Positions 17,479-24,663 of a stretch of DNA of 64,000 nucleotides are shown piece by piece. Each line of letters begins with the position of its first letter. The stretch's first letter is position 1. Source of the DNA: UBA9676 sp963730065 (lineage in GTDB: Bacteria; Actinomycetota; Actinomycetes; Streptosporangiales; Streptosporangiaceae); assembly GCA_963730065.1 (NCBI GenBank), contig CAVSQL010000020.1:620001-684000 (forward strand), in the 5' to 3' direction. A program made the position numbers and the translations under genes. The notes under the pieces were generated by a model. That model ran no database searches and was not told where the DNA came from. It worked only from the letters and a program-made list of their open reading frames with translations.

Positions 17479-18588
17479 GTGTTGCGCTAGGAAAGTTTCT
17501 TTCTCTTTGAGATAATCGGGGGTATGCGTGTAGCTGCCCCTTTGGTGCTGCGGGCCGGTGACCGGGAAAAGCTGGCCAAGATGGCTTCCTCGCGGGCCGG
17601 GGAGGCGGGCCTGGCGCGGCGGGCCCGGATTGTGCTGCTGGCCGCCGACGGGCTGCCGCATACCGAGGTCGCTGAGCGGTGCGGGACGTCGGTGCCGACG
17701 GTGCGCGAATGGCGGTCCCGGTATGTGGCCGCGGGGATCAAGGCGCTGGAAGACCTGCCCCGCTCGGGGCGGCCCAGGACCGTCGATGAGGTGAAGGTCG
17801 TGGTCACGACGCTGGAGCCGCCACCGAAACGGCTGGGGGTGACCCACTGGTCGTCCCGGCTGCTGGCGCGCGAGCTGGGTATCTCCACCGCCAGCGTCAT
17901 CGAGACCTGGCATAAGTGGGACCTGCAGCCGTGGCGGCGGGAAAGCTTCAAGTTCTCTACCGACCCGCGGCTGGAGGCCAAGCTCACCGACGTTGTGGGC
18001 CTGTACCTGCACCCGCCGCAGAACGCGGTCGTGGTGTGCGTGGATGAGAAGAGCCAGATCCAGGCGCTGGACCGCACCCAGCCCGTCTTGCCGCTGCGCC
18101 CCGGGCTGCCGGAACGGGCCACCCACGATTACATCCGCCACGGGGTGACCACGCTGTTCGCGGCCCTGGAGGTGGCCACCGGGCAGGTCGTGGACGCCTG
18201 TTACCCGCGCCACCGCCACCAGGAGTTCCTGCGCTTCCTCAAGAAGGTCGCCACCACCTGGCCCGGCACCGATCTGCACGTGGTCTGTGACAACTACGCC
18301 ACCCATAACCACCCCGAGGTCAGGGCCTGGCTCGCGAAGAACCCCCGGGTCACCTTGCACTTCACGCCCACCAGCTGCTCCTGGCTGAACATGGTAGAGG
18401 TGTTCTTCTCGATCATCACCCGCCAGGCCATCCGCCGCGGCACCTACCGGTCGGTCAAGGAGCTGACGGCTAAGATCGGCGAGTTCATCGACGGGTGGAA
18501 CGAACGCTGCCAGCCGTTTGTGTGGACCAAGTCAGCCGACGAGCTGCTAGCCAAAGTCAGAAAGAAAGAAACTTCCCGCGCGGAACAC
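17479..18588 (+). mobile_element. IS630-family insertion sequence
   Basis: 1110 bp with imperfect terminal inverted repeats: the left end starts GTGTTGCGCTAGG and the right end, reversed, GTGTTCCGCGCGG; about 23 of 29 positions agree. A TA dinucleotide flanks each side (17477-17478 and 18589-18590), the normal IS630 target duplication. It sits exactly at the stop codon of the GntR gene. Confidence 0.88.
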
Positions 18589-18591
18589 TAG
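17524..18591 (+). CDS. IS630-family transposase
   Basis: 355 residues with an N-terminal HTH (LPHTEVAERCGTSVPTVREW), a linker and a DDE nuclease domain: Asp near 174 (VVCVDEKSQIQALDRTQP), Asp near 256 (HVVCDNYATHNH), Glu near 291 (NMVEVFFSIITRQ). All look intact, so the IS may be active. Its stop codon TAG is formed by the TA target duplication plus a host G, so the reading frame ends outside the element proper. Confidence 0.93.
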   Translation: MRVAAPLVLRAGDREKLAKMASSRAGEAGLARRARIVLLAADGLPHTEVAERCGTSVPTVREWRSRYVAAGIKALEDLPRSGRPRTVDEVKVVVTTLEPPPKRLGVTHWSSRLLARELGISTASVIETWHKWDLQPWRRESFKFSTDPRLEAKLTDVVGLYLHPPQNAVVVCVDEKSQIQALDRTQPVLPLRPGLPERATHDYIRHGVTTLFAALEVATGQVVDACYPRHRHQEFLRFLKKVATTWPGTDLHVVCDNYATHNHPEVRAWLAKNPRVTLHFTPTSCSWLNMVEVFFSIITRQAIRRGTYRSVKELTAKIGEFIDGWNERCQPFVWTKSADELLAKVRKKETSRAEH

Positions 18592-18815
18592 GCCCTCTCA
18601 GCCACGAACACGCCCCACCGGCGCCTAGTCTCGACAAGCCCTGCCTCGGTCAGGACCTTGACCGCTCTTTGGGCGGTTGCACGGGACACCCCATACTCGG
18701 CAGCGAGTCTGTCTAGGCTCGGCAGCTGCTCACCGGGCAGCAGCTCGCCGCTGGCGATCTTCTCGCGCAGGTCTGCCGACACGCGCAGATACGGCGGCTG
18801 GGATTCCCGTGGCAC
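18588..18815 (-). CDS. Short GntR-family regulator (HTH only)
   Basis: 75 residues with only the GntR winged HTH (YLRVSADLREKIASGELLPGEQLPS, LAAEYGVSRATAQRAVKVL, wing VETRRRWGVFVAERA). GTG start at 18815. It is a sister of the regulator at 9419. The IS630 element is inserted at its stop codon; the flanking bases keep a TAG with or without the IS, so the protein is unchanged. It faces a small ORF across CTAG-rich repeats. A KorSA-like role in the right element is likely. Confidence 0.82.
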   Translation of the reverse strand: MPRESQPPYLRVSADLREKIASGELLPGEQLPSLDRLAAEYGVSRATAQRAVKVLTEAGLVETRRRWGVFVAERA

Positions 18816-18832
18816 AAGATCAAGCTACCCAA

Positions 18833-18885
18833 CACTAGCCTGACCTGGTCAGATACTAGTCAGTACTAGCTAGTGCTAGTCTAAG
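18833..18885. promoter_or_regulatory. CTAG-rich repeat operator between GntR and small ORF
   Basis: Four ACTAG/CTAGT-type half sites occur within about 45 bp of the 73-bp divergent promoter region (for example ATACTAGTCAGTACTAG). The spacing and position suggest the binding region of the GntR protein, controlling both directions. Confidence 0.5.
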
Positions 18886-18888
18886 CTC

Positions 18889-19092
18889 ATGCATGATCAG
18901 CGGAAGATCGTTGCTGAGCTTGAGGCGCAGTTCCCGGACTGGCAGATATGGGTTGTGAACCGCGCCGTGGGCCATGCGCTTTGGTGCGCCCGGCCCTGGA
19001 GCGACGAGACAGCCGTCGTCAATCTGGATTCCGCCCAACAGCTACGCGAATACCTCGAACAGCATGGACAGAAGAACCGGCCGCAGGGCTAG
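18889..19092 (+). CDS. Small hypothetical protein of AICE control module
   Basis: 67 residues (MHDQRKIVAELEAQFPDW..., with WCARPWSDETAVVNLDSAQQLREYLEQ). It has no known domain to me, but the same fold-like plan is seen in the frameshifted ORF at 9114-9301, and both are divergent from a short GntR gene. A role tied to element regulation is inference from this repeated context. Confidence 0.6.
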   Translation: MHDQRKIVAELEAQFPDWQIWVVNRAVGHALWCARPWSDETAVVNLDSAQQLREYLEQHGQKNRPQG

Positions 19093-19103
19093 GAACCGGT
19101 GAG

Positions 19104-19131
19104 CTCGAACCCCTGACCCCCTGCTTGCAAA
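19104..19131 (-). repeat. tRNA-Ala(TGC)-like 3' fragment
   Basis: On the minus strand the 28 bases read as anticodon loop TTTGCAA, 3' anticodon stem, variable region GGGGGTC and T-arm AGGGGTTCGAG of an alanine tRNA. The acceptor part does not follow. No such tRNA is in the window, so this may be an att core of an element that used tRNA-Ala, carried here. Confidence 0.45.
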
Positions 19132-19451
19132 TAGGCCCAGGTTGTCGGGTACGGTCGCTTACCTGGGATTGCGGTCTTGGCCGTGTCCGCTGGGATCGGG
19201 CCTCGTCGGATCCTGTTGTGGTCAGGTTTGGTGGTCAGCCTTCACCTTGCCGGCGGCGATCTTCACATCGGCAGATGCCTGTATTGCATCTGCCGGCGAT
19301 CGCGGACCAGGGCACCGTTTCGTGAGTCACCGGTGTCGCTTCCCCCGCGGCCGCGAACGCGGCAGGGTGGTGGAGCTACCCGAGCCGCCTGACCGGCCGG
19401 GTGCCAGAGCAGTAGTTGAATCCGCTTGCCCTGACAGGAGGACCTGGCGTG
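19132..19451. other. Intergenic stretch with one strong hairpin
   Basis: No gene. A perfect 10-bp stem (19269-19278 with 19286-19295, CGGCAGATGC arm) and a 7-base loop stand alone without a T-run. It could be part of a replication or processing signal; this is a guess. Confidence 0.4.
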
Positions 19452-20291
19452 ATGGATGCGGAGAAGTGGAAGGTGAGCCTGCCCTCCTGGCGGGACGGCT
19501 CCGCGAGGCGGTCAGTGATCGCCTTTCTGCAGGAGATCACCCAGGGACCGGACGCTCTTCCCGTGGCTGACCGGGTGGCTGCCTTCGACAATGACGGCAC
19601 GCTGGCCTGCGAGAAGCCTCATACGGCGCTGGCGGGATTCCTCCTGGACCGGGCCGCCGCGGCGGGCTCAGCTCCGCCGGAGGTGGCGAGCGGCCACGAC
19701 GTGCTGCAAGAGCTAGGTGTGCTGTTCACCGGCCAGACAACGGCGCAGTACGAGGAACAGGCGCGCCGTTACCTCACCGGAGCACTGCATCCGCGCTTCC
19801 ACCGCCCCTACCCAATGCTGACGTACCAGCCGATGCTGGAACTCATGGCCCTGCTGCAGGCCCTGGACTTTTGCGTGTTCATGTGCACCGACAGCTCCCG
19901 CGACTTCATGCGGGTCATCGCCGGCCCGGTCTACGGGTTGCGGCGTGAGCGGGTGATCGGGTCGGAGGTCCAGATCCAGGCCGTGGACGGGCGGCTGGTC
20001 CGTACGGCCATACCGGTCCCCATGGATGACGGGCCGGGCAAGACGGTGCACCTGTGGGATCGAACCGGAACCCAGCCGGTGCTGGCGGCGGGCAACGCAG
20101 CCGGAGACATCGACATGCTCCGGGCCGCCCGCTTCGCCCTGGTGGTTCACCACGACGACGATGTGCGCGAATACGCCTACGACGACCATCAGATACTCAA
20201 CGCGGCCGCCGGAGGAGGCTGGACAGTGCTCAGCATGCGTGACGATTTCGCCCGCCTGTGGCCGGCGGACCTCGCCGATGGCGCGCGGTGA
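19452..20291 (+). CDS. HAD-superfamily phosphatase
   Basis: 279 residues. HAD motif I is FDNDGTLA (nucleophile and acid Asp), motif II in VFMCTDSSRDF, the Lys near PGKTVHLW, and motif IV in AAGNAAGDIDML. These predict a phosphohydrolase, probably of a small phosphorylated molecule. I start at the ATG at 19452, about ten bases after an AGGAGG site; an upstream in-frame start at 19416 has none. Cargo of the right element with no clear partner. Confidence 0.85.
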   Translation: MDAEKWKVSLPSWRDGSARRSVIAFLQEITQGPDALPVADRVAAFDNDGTLACEKPHTALAGFLLDRAAAAGSAPPEVASGHDVLQELGVLFTGQTTAQYEEQARRYLTGALHPRFHRPYPMLTYQPMLELMALLQALDFCVFMCTDSSRDFMRVIAGPVYGLRRERVIGSEVQIQAVDGRLVRTAIPVPMDDGPGKTVHLWDRTGTQPVLAAGNAAGDIDMLRAARFALVVHHDDDVREYAYDDHQILNAAAGGGWTVLSMRDDFARLWPADLADGAR

Positions 20292-20343
20292 CCGACGGGC
20301 CTGTCCTGCTGGTCCTCAGATCCTTTTCAGCACCCGGGCATGG

Positions 20344-20460
20344 TCAGTGCTTCGCAGCATTCTTGACTTTCCTGCCCTTGCGCTTAACCTTGCCGGCACC
20401 CTTCTTCGTCTTGCTCTTGGCTGCCTTCGCCTCGTGCTTTGCCTTCTTAGCCACACCCAT
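20344..20460 (-). CDS. Very small Lys/Ala-rich basic protein
   Basis: 38 residues, almost half Lys/Arg (MGVAKKAKHEAKAAKSKTKK...). A good ribosome site (AGGAG) precedes the ATG at 20460. The composition is histone H1- or CsbD-like and suggests nucleic acid binding, but such short low-complexity frames are easily over-read. It lies downstream of a decayed transporter on the same strand. Confidence 0.55.
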   Translation of the reverse strand: MGVAKKAKHEAKAAKSKTKKGAGKVKRKGRKVKNAAKH

Positions 20461-20559
20461 TACCGGCTCCTCTTCGCCGCCTGACATGCCACGATCCGGG
20501 GCCTGCCATCTTCCGCGCTGGATGCAGCTCAAACCCGGGGGTGGGCGGGATCTGTGCCG

Positions 20560-20835
20560 CCGCCAGAGTGCCGGGGACCTCCCCACCAAGATCACGCCGA
20601 TGAGAAGGGCGATCAGCCCGCAGGCTCCGAGCAGGATGAGACCCGGGTACACGCGGATGCCGTCGCCGAAGACGACCATGCCGAGGGCGATCCCGGCCAC
20701 CGGCTCCGCCGCGGTGATGCCCCGCAGGGAGGTGTGCGGCGGCGCGATGTTGAAAGGCGCTCTGCATAAGCCACAGCCCGACCCGGGTGACAGCTATCAG
20801 CGAGTAAGCGGGCCCAGCTGGCCAGCAGCCGCTCA
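20560..20835 (-). pseudogene. EamA/DMT-family transporter, C-terminal remnant
   Basis: Two frames give consecutive parts of the last helices of a drug/metabolite transporter: VTRVGLWLMQSAFQ, then (after a shift near 20750) LRGITAAEPVAGIALGMVVFGD and a final helix ending RSPALWRR. The first eight or so helices are missing. A dead fragment. Confidence 0.6.
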
Positions 20836-21057
20836 GGGTCAGCGTTAGGTGCGCGGTTCGGCTTGCAGGCAGACCGGTTGCGCTCACCGCCTCTATCCAT
20901 CGTGACTTTGACGCTGCCGGGCTGATCCCCTGCCGAACTCGTTGAGCGTGTGGCCGGGCACGGCGCGGGCAGCGCGCACGGCGCCGGCACGAGGAGAGGC
21001 TGCACGGGCACTGCTCCGATTGGGGATGATCTGCGGGCTTGCGGGTAGCGGCGGGGG

Positions 21058-22194
21058 ATGCAGCGCAGTGTGGTGATCGGGCGTACGCGGCGGGGCGGCG
21101 CGAAGGCGTGGTGGTCGCGGCTGCCAGCGCCGTTTCAGCCTGCGTCGTCGGGGCCGGCCCGGTACTGGCAGGACCGCGGCCGGGTAGCTGCCAAATGCGC
21201 CCTGGCGGCGATGGCAGCCTGGGCGCTGGCCCGGTACGCGGCGGGCCAGCAGGACCCTTATTTCGCTCCTCTTGCGGCGCTGCTGGGCGTATCCCCCACG
21301 GTGGCCCGGTCTCTGCGCGAGGGCCTCCAGTACGTGGCCGGTTTCGTGCTCGGCGCCGTGCTGGCGATTCCGGTGGCCCTGGTGCTGGGTCCGTCGATCG
21401 CGGGCATCGCCGTGGTCGTGCTGGCGGGGGTGGTGATCGGCAGCTGGCGGCGGCTGGGCGGGCAGAGCACGCAGGTTACCTTCACGGCACTGTTCGTGCT
21501 GCTGATAGGCGGCTACCAGCCGCTGCACTATCTCACCCCCCGGCTGATCGACGTGGGCATCGGGGTGGTCACCGGACTCGCGGTCAATGTCTTGGTGTTC
21601 CCGCCGCTGCAGCTGCGCCCAGCCGAGCAGGCGGTCCGGCGATGGGGCGATGATCTCGCCGCCGCCCTGGACGACCTGGCCGGCGCGGCGGCCGGCCGGT
21701 ACTCACCGGGGAAGTCCTGGCCGCGGCATGACCGGCAGCTCAGCGGGGCGGCGGAGCAGGCCCGCGCCGCTGCGCGGAACGCGCGGGAGAGCCTGCGGTG
21801 GAACCCGCGGGCCAGGGTCGAGCGGGCAGTGCCGCGGCCCGACGGCGTGGTACTCGATTCCCTGGAAGAGCTGACCGCCCGCACCCGGGCCATCGCCCGG
21901 GTCCTGCTAGACGCTGCCGCCGGAGACGAGCCGCCTAGCCTTCCGGCGTCATTCGGCGAGAGCTACGCCGCGATGCTGCGGACACTCACCGGCCCGGTCC
22001 GCCAGCTGGCCGACATGCGATCTGCCCCGCCGGACCGCGACGAACTGGCCGGTGCCTCCGGCTGCCAGGACCACCTCGAACGCCAAGCCGCGCAGCTCGC
22101 CGGCCGCCAGGAAGGGAACGCAGCCCGGCACCTAGCCGACCTCAGCAGGCAGCTCGTCAGTGAACTGGTCCGCAAATCAGGCGACCGCAACTGA
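21058..22194 (+). CDS. FUSC/aromatic-acid-exporter family membrane protein
   Basis: 378 residues with four to six membrane helices in the first 180 residues (RVAAKCALAAMAAWALARY, YFAPLAALLGVSPTVARSLREG, then helices to VNVLVFPPLQLRP), followed by a long soluble helical domain. This is the plan of FUSC/DUF939-type proteins, related to aromatic acid efflux carriers such as AaeB. Half the size of two-repeat members, as usual for this group. Substrate unknown. Confidence 0.75.
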   Translation: MQRSVVIGRTRRGGAKAWWSRLPAPFQPASSGPARYWQDRGRVAAKCALAAMAAWALARYAAGQQDPYFAPLAALLGVSPTVARSLREGLQYVAGFVLGAVLAIPVALVLGPSIAGIAVVVLAGVVIGSWRRLGGQSTQVTFTALFVLLIGGYQPLHYLTPRLIDVGIGVVTGLAVNVLVFPPLQLRPAEQAVRRWGDDLAAALDDLAGAAAGRYSPGKSWPRHDRQLSGAAEQARAAARNARESLRWNPRARVERAVPRPDGVVLDSLEELTARTRAIARVLLDAAAGDEPPSLPASFGESYAAMLRTLTGPVRQLADMRSAPPDRDELAGASGCQDHLERQAAQLAGRQEGNAARHLADLSRQLVSELVRKSGDRN

Positions 22195-22281
22195 GCCGTG
22201 AAGATCGCCCGCAGCAGACACGGCCGGCTGCGGGTGCCCCGGAGCGCGCTCCCGTTCGCCCTGAGTTCTCTACTGTGGCGA

Positions 22282-22490
22282 TCAGCCCGGCCAGTTCCAC
22301 TGCGCGACGTTTCGGATGGGGTGAAGCTCGGCGTCAGCCTCGGCCCGCGAGTTCTGCTGGGCGACACGCGAACCGAACTCCAGGTGAGAGCGCACCGCCT
22401 CCCGGAAGGGCTCATCGCCGGGCAGGCCTGCCTCGTCGAGCATCTCCAGGCCCGACCGCGTCGGCGTCAGCTGTGGGTGTCATGGATCCG
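22282..22490 (-). pseudogene. C-terminal fragment, possibly a truncated haemoglobin
   Basis: Minus-strand frame reading LEMLDEAGLPGDEPFREAVR, then FGSRVAQQNS and NVAQWNWPG before a stop. The pattern resembles the C-terminal end of actinobacterial group II truncated haemoglobins. The haem pocket and start are absent. The identification is from memory of the motif and is tentative. Confidence 0.35.
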
Positions 22491-22749
22491 GCGATCGTGA
22501 CCTTCTGGTCCGTAGCTCGTGACGGCAGGGTCGCTGAAGGTCATTGCGCTCTTGGCGGAGGTGGTAGAGGTTGGATGCGGTCGGCCAGGTGCACTCTGGT
22601 TGCTGCACTTCGATGCTGCACGCTTTGATCTACTTGGCTGCCGCGGTCCCTTGCTGGTCGGCAGATAATGCCCGGCGGCCTTGGACGACGACAGGTGCCC
22701 GGCTACCGGCACAGGTTGCTGCACTCATCCACGCGTGTTCATCTGAGCT
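22491..22749. other. Intergenic stretch, nothing recognised
   Basis: No supported gene or repeat between the globin-like fragment and the next minus-strand gene. Confidence 0.35.
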
Positions 22750-23193
22750 CTAATACCACCGTGTCCTGGGTGCAAGGAGCGCCCGGCCAATTTCTTTCTT
22801 GGTATTTGCTGGAAACCACTCGCTATCCACACTTATTTCGACTTCCGGCGATGATTCGGGATTCCTGGAGGCGCATGAAGCCCTGTAATCGTACCCGTCG
22901 AATCGCCAAGTGATCTTAACGTATGATTCTGTATCATCATAATTGCTGGAATAGCGTTTGGGGCGAAGCGAGATCTCCGGGTCGCTAGGTCGTGGAGGTG
23001 GCAGCATCCCAACCTCGTCAAACCACCGCAGGACCTTGTCCCTGCAGTCGGACCGCCGCTGCTCGTCCTGTTCTTCCATTTCCCGAAATGTTCGTGTTCG
23101 TCTCATACTCTCTTTAAATACCTGATCTCCCGTAGGCTGTTCTTGTAGCTCTGCCTGCTGGGCAATTTTCCGTGCCTCGTCATGAAAACCCAT
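22750..23193 (-). CDS. Hypothetical protein, lower GC than its neighbours
   Basis: 147 residues. The first 60 are helical and charged (ARKIAQQAELQEQPTGDQ, EMEEQDEQRRSDCRDKVLRW), the rest reads like a beta-rich domain (KRYSSNYDDTESYVKITWRF, EVEISVDSEW). No family recognised. The codon use is visibly less GC-rich than the surroundings, with many A/T third positions, which suggests a recent foreign origin within the island. The ATG at 23193 starts it. Confidence 0.65.
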   Translation of the reverse strand: MGFHDEARKIAQQAELQEQPTGDQVFKESMRRTRTFREMEEQDEQRRSDCRDKVLRWFDEVGMLPPPRPSDPEISLRPKRYSSNYDDTESYVKITWRFDGYDYRASCASRNPESSPEVEISVDSEWFPANTKKEIGRALLAPRTRWY

Positions 23194-23712
23194 GCTGAGA
23201 TCGTAACATCAACGCAACGGTCTGGATCGGGGACCGAACGGGTTCAGGTGTTGGTAACTACACGTAGATGATCCAGTCCTGGCCATCCATCCGATAGGCC
23301 CAAAGTGAACCGAGGAAGATCACAGTCCAGAGTGGCGCGAAGCGCCATCCGTAGGACGCGAGCGCAGCGAGCGCTCTTGACGGTGATCTTGGCTCGGCTC
23401 AAGACTGGAGCGCCGGGAGGATGGCCGTTCCCGCGGGCGCGGTCGGCGGACGTGACGGCGGCCAGCTGGTGACGGGCGGTGCCCGGGGTAGCGCTCGGGC
23501 GGCAGCCCGCCGTGCGCCGAAGGGTGCTAAGGCGGAGCTGCCAGTCCGGTTGCGGTGAGAGTCTCACGGGCGCTTCGCGCCCGCCCCGCCGAGCGCGGCC
23601 CCGCCTCGTGTCGTCCGCCAGGGCACGCTTGCTCGCGTGAGATCAACGCGCCGGACGTGCGCGCGGCGCGCTCCGCGCGCCTTTAACTGATAGTGAAGAA
23701 ACTCCTCACCGA
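23194..23712. other. Hairpin-rich non-coding stretch
   Basis: No gene. Several perfect short hairpins occur: TGGCGC-GAA-GCGCCA (23333-23347), GAGCGC/GCGCTC (23360-23376), CGGGCGC-TTC-GCGCCCG (23567-23583) and GGCGCGC-TCC-GCGCGCC followed by TTT (23665-23684), the last resembling a terminator for plus-strand transcription. The region could encode a structured RNA or a replication/transfer origin of the element. Confidence 0.45.
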
Positions 23713-24033
23713 TCAGGCGATCTTGAGCTGCTCGTCGCCGAAGTCGGCGATGAGCTTCAAAGTGCCGCCGAGGGCGGCGATGTAGCGGTTCAAGACGTCT
23801 TGGGTGGAGACGTCGCCGCGTTCGATCTGGGAGACCCGGGCCACCGAAACGCCCATCCGGACGGCCACCTGCTCCTGGGTCATCCCACGCCGCTTGCGCA
23901 TCTCCGCCAGCCGCCAGCCGCGGGCGTCATCCAGCATCGCGGCCACCGCCGCGTCAAAGGCCTCCTTGCCGCCGGCGGTCTCGACGGCACGCTCCAGGTG
24001 GCCAGAGTCCCGCCAGCGCGACACGCCGCTCAT
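23713..24033 (-). CDS. higA: XRE-family antitoxin (HigA-like)
   Basis: 106 residues with an HTH_3 domain (LAEMRKRRGMTQEQVAVRMGVSVARVSQIERGDV) and a C-terminal strand region (LGGTLKLIADFGDEQLKI) typical of HigA. The ATG at 24033 overlaps the toxin stop (ATGA). Toxin-first gene order is characteristic of higBA. It should repress the operon promoter near 24405-24450. Confidence 0.85.
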   Translation of the reverse strand: MSGVSRWRDSGHLERAVETAGGKEAFDAAVAAMLDDARGWRLAEMRKRRGMTQEQVAVRMGVSVARVSQIERGDVSTQDVLNRYIAALGGTLKLIADFGDEQLKIA

Positions 24034-24404
24034 GGGCCCATCTCCTTTCTCCGCTCGACCAGGTAATCGTCGTAGAACTGCTCCGCGTGGGGGATCGCCG
24101 TGCGGTACCACTTGTCCCATTGCCCGGACTTGTCACCCGCCACGAGCAAGATCGCTGATCGCCACGGGTCGAAGACGAGCAGGATCCGGATCTCGCTGCC
24201 TCCCGCTGACGGCGGGCGCAGCTCCTTCATGTTGGCGATCCGCGACGAGGTGATCGTGTCCACCAGCGGGCGGCCCTCGGCCGGGCCGTTGCGTTCCAGG
24301 ACCAAGATGGCCTGGTTCACCAGCTGATGACTCACCGGGTCAGACTCATACAGCTCGTCGAGAAACGCCTCGACCTCGGGGGTCAGCAAGATCTCCCACT
24401 CCAC
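24030..24404 (-). CDS. higB: HigB-like toxin (RelE superfamily, Gp49-like)
   Basis: 124 residues: MEWEILLTPEVEAFLDELYE, VLERNGPAEGRPLVDTI, NMKELRPPSAGGSEIRILLVFDPWRSAILLVAGDK, then WYRTAIPHAEQFYDDYL. This is the phage-derived Gp49/HigB plan of ribosome-dependent mRNA interferases. It is first in the operon and coupled to the antitoxin gene. It lies 260 bp from the rep gene, divergent from it. Confidence 0.85.
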   Translation of the reverse strand: MEWEILLTPEVEAFLDELYESDPVSHQLVNQAILVLERNGPAEGRPLVDTITSSRIANMKELRPPSAGGSEIRILLVFDPWRSAILLVAGDKSGQWDKWYRTAIPHAEQFYDDYLVERRKEMGP

Positions 24405-24607
24405 ACGGCTCCTTTCCTGCGCGCGTCATGTCACGCGCCTTGATTGAAGAATATCCTTAACCCAGGGGAGAGGCAGTCAACCGGTTCGCTGACCGATCCC
24501 AGAGTGTCGTGGTGTCTTGTTACTGTGCTCGCGAACGGATCCAACACGTCGAGACATCCAACGCTCTGCGTGTCCTGTCTGATACTGTAAGTGTTGGCGA
24601 GAAGTAC

Positions 24608-24624
24608 TGATACGAGTCGTATCA
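24608..24624. promoter_or_regulatory. Palindrome upstream of rep
   Basis: TGATACGAGTCGTATCA is a perfect 8-bp inverted repeat around one central base, 40 bp before the rep frame, in an AT-richer promoter region. It is a likely operator for a GntR/KorSA-type repressor of replication. Confidence 0.5.
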
Positions 24625-24663
24625 GCGTCATAAGAGATCCCCGCAGCGCGGGATGACCGTGCT

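Noticed and set aside
23330..23690. CRISPR-like repeats
   Set aside because: The hairpins have different sequences and irregular spacing; there is no repeat-spacer pattern and no cas gene.
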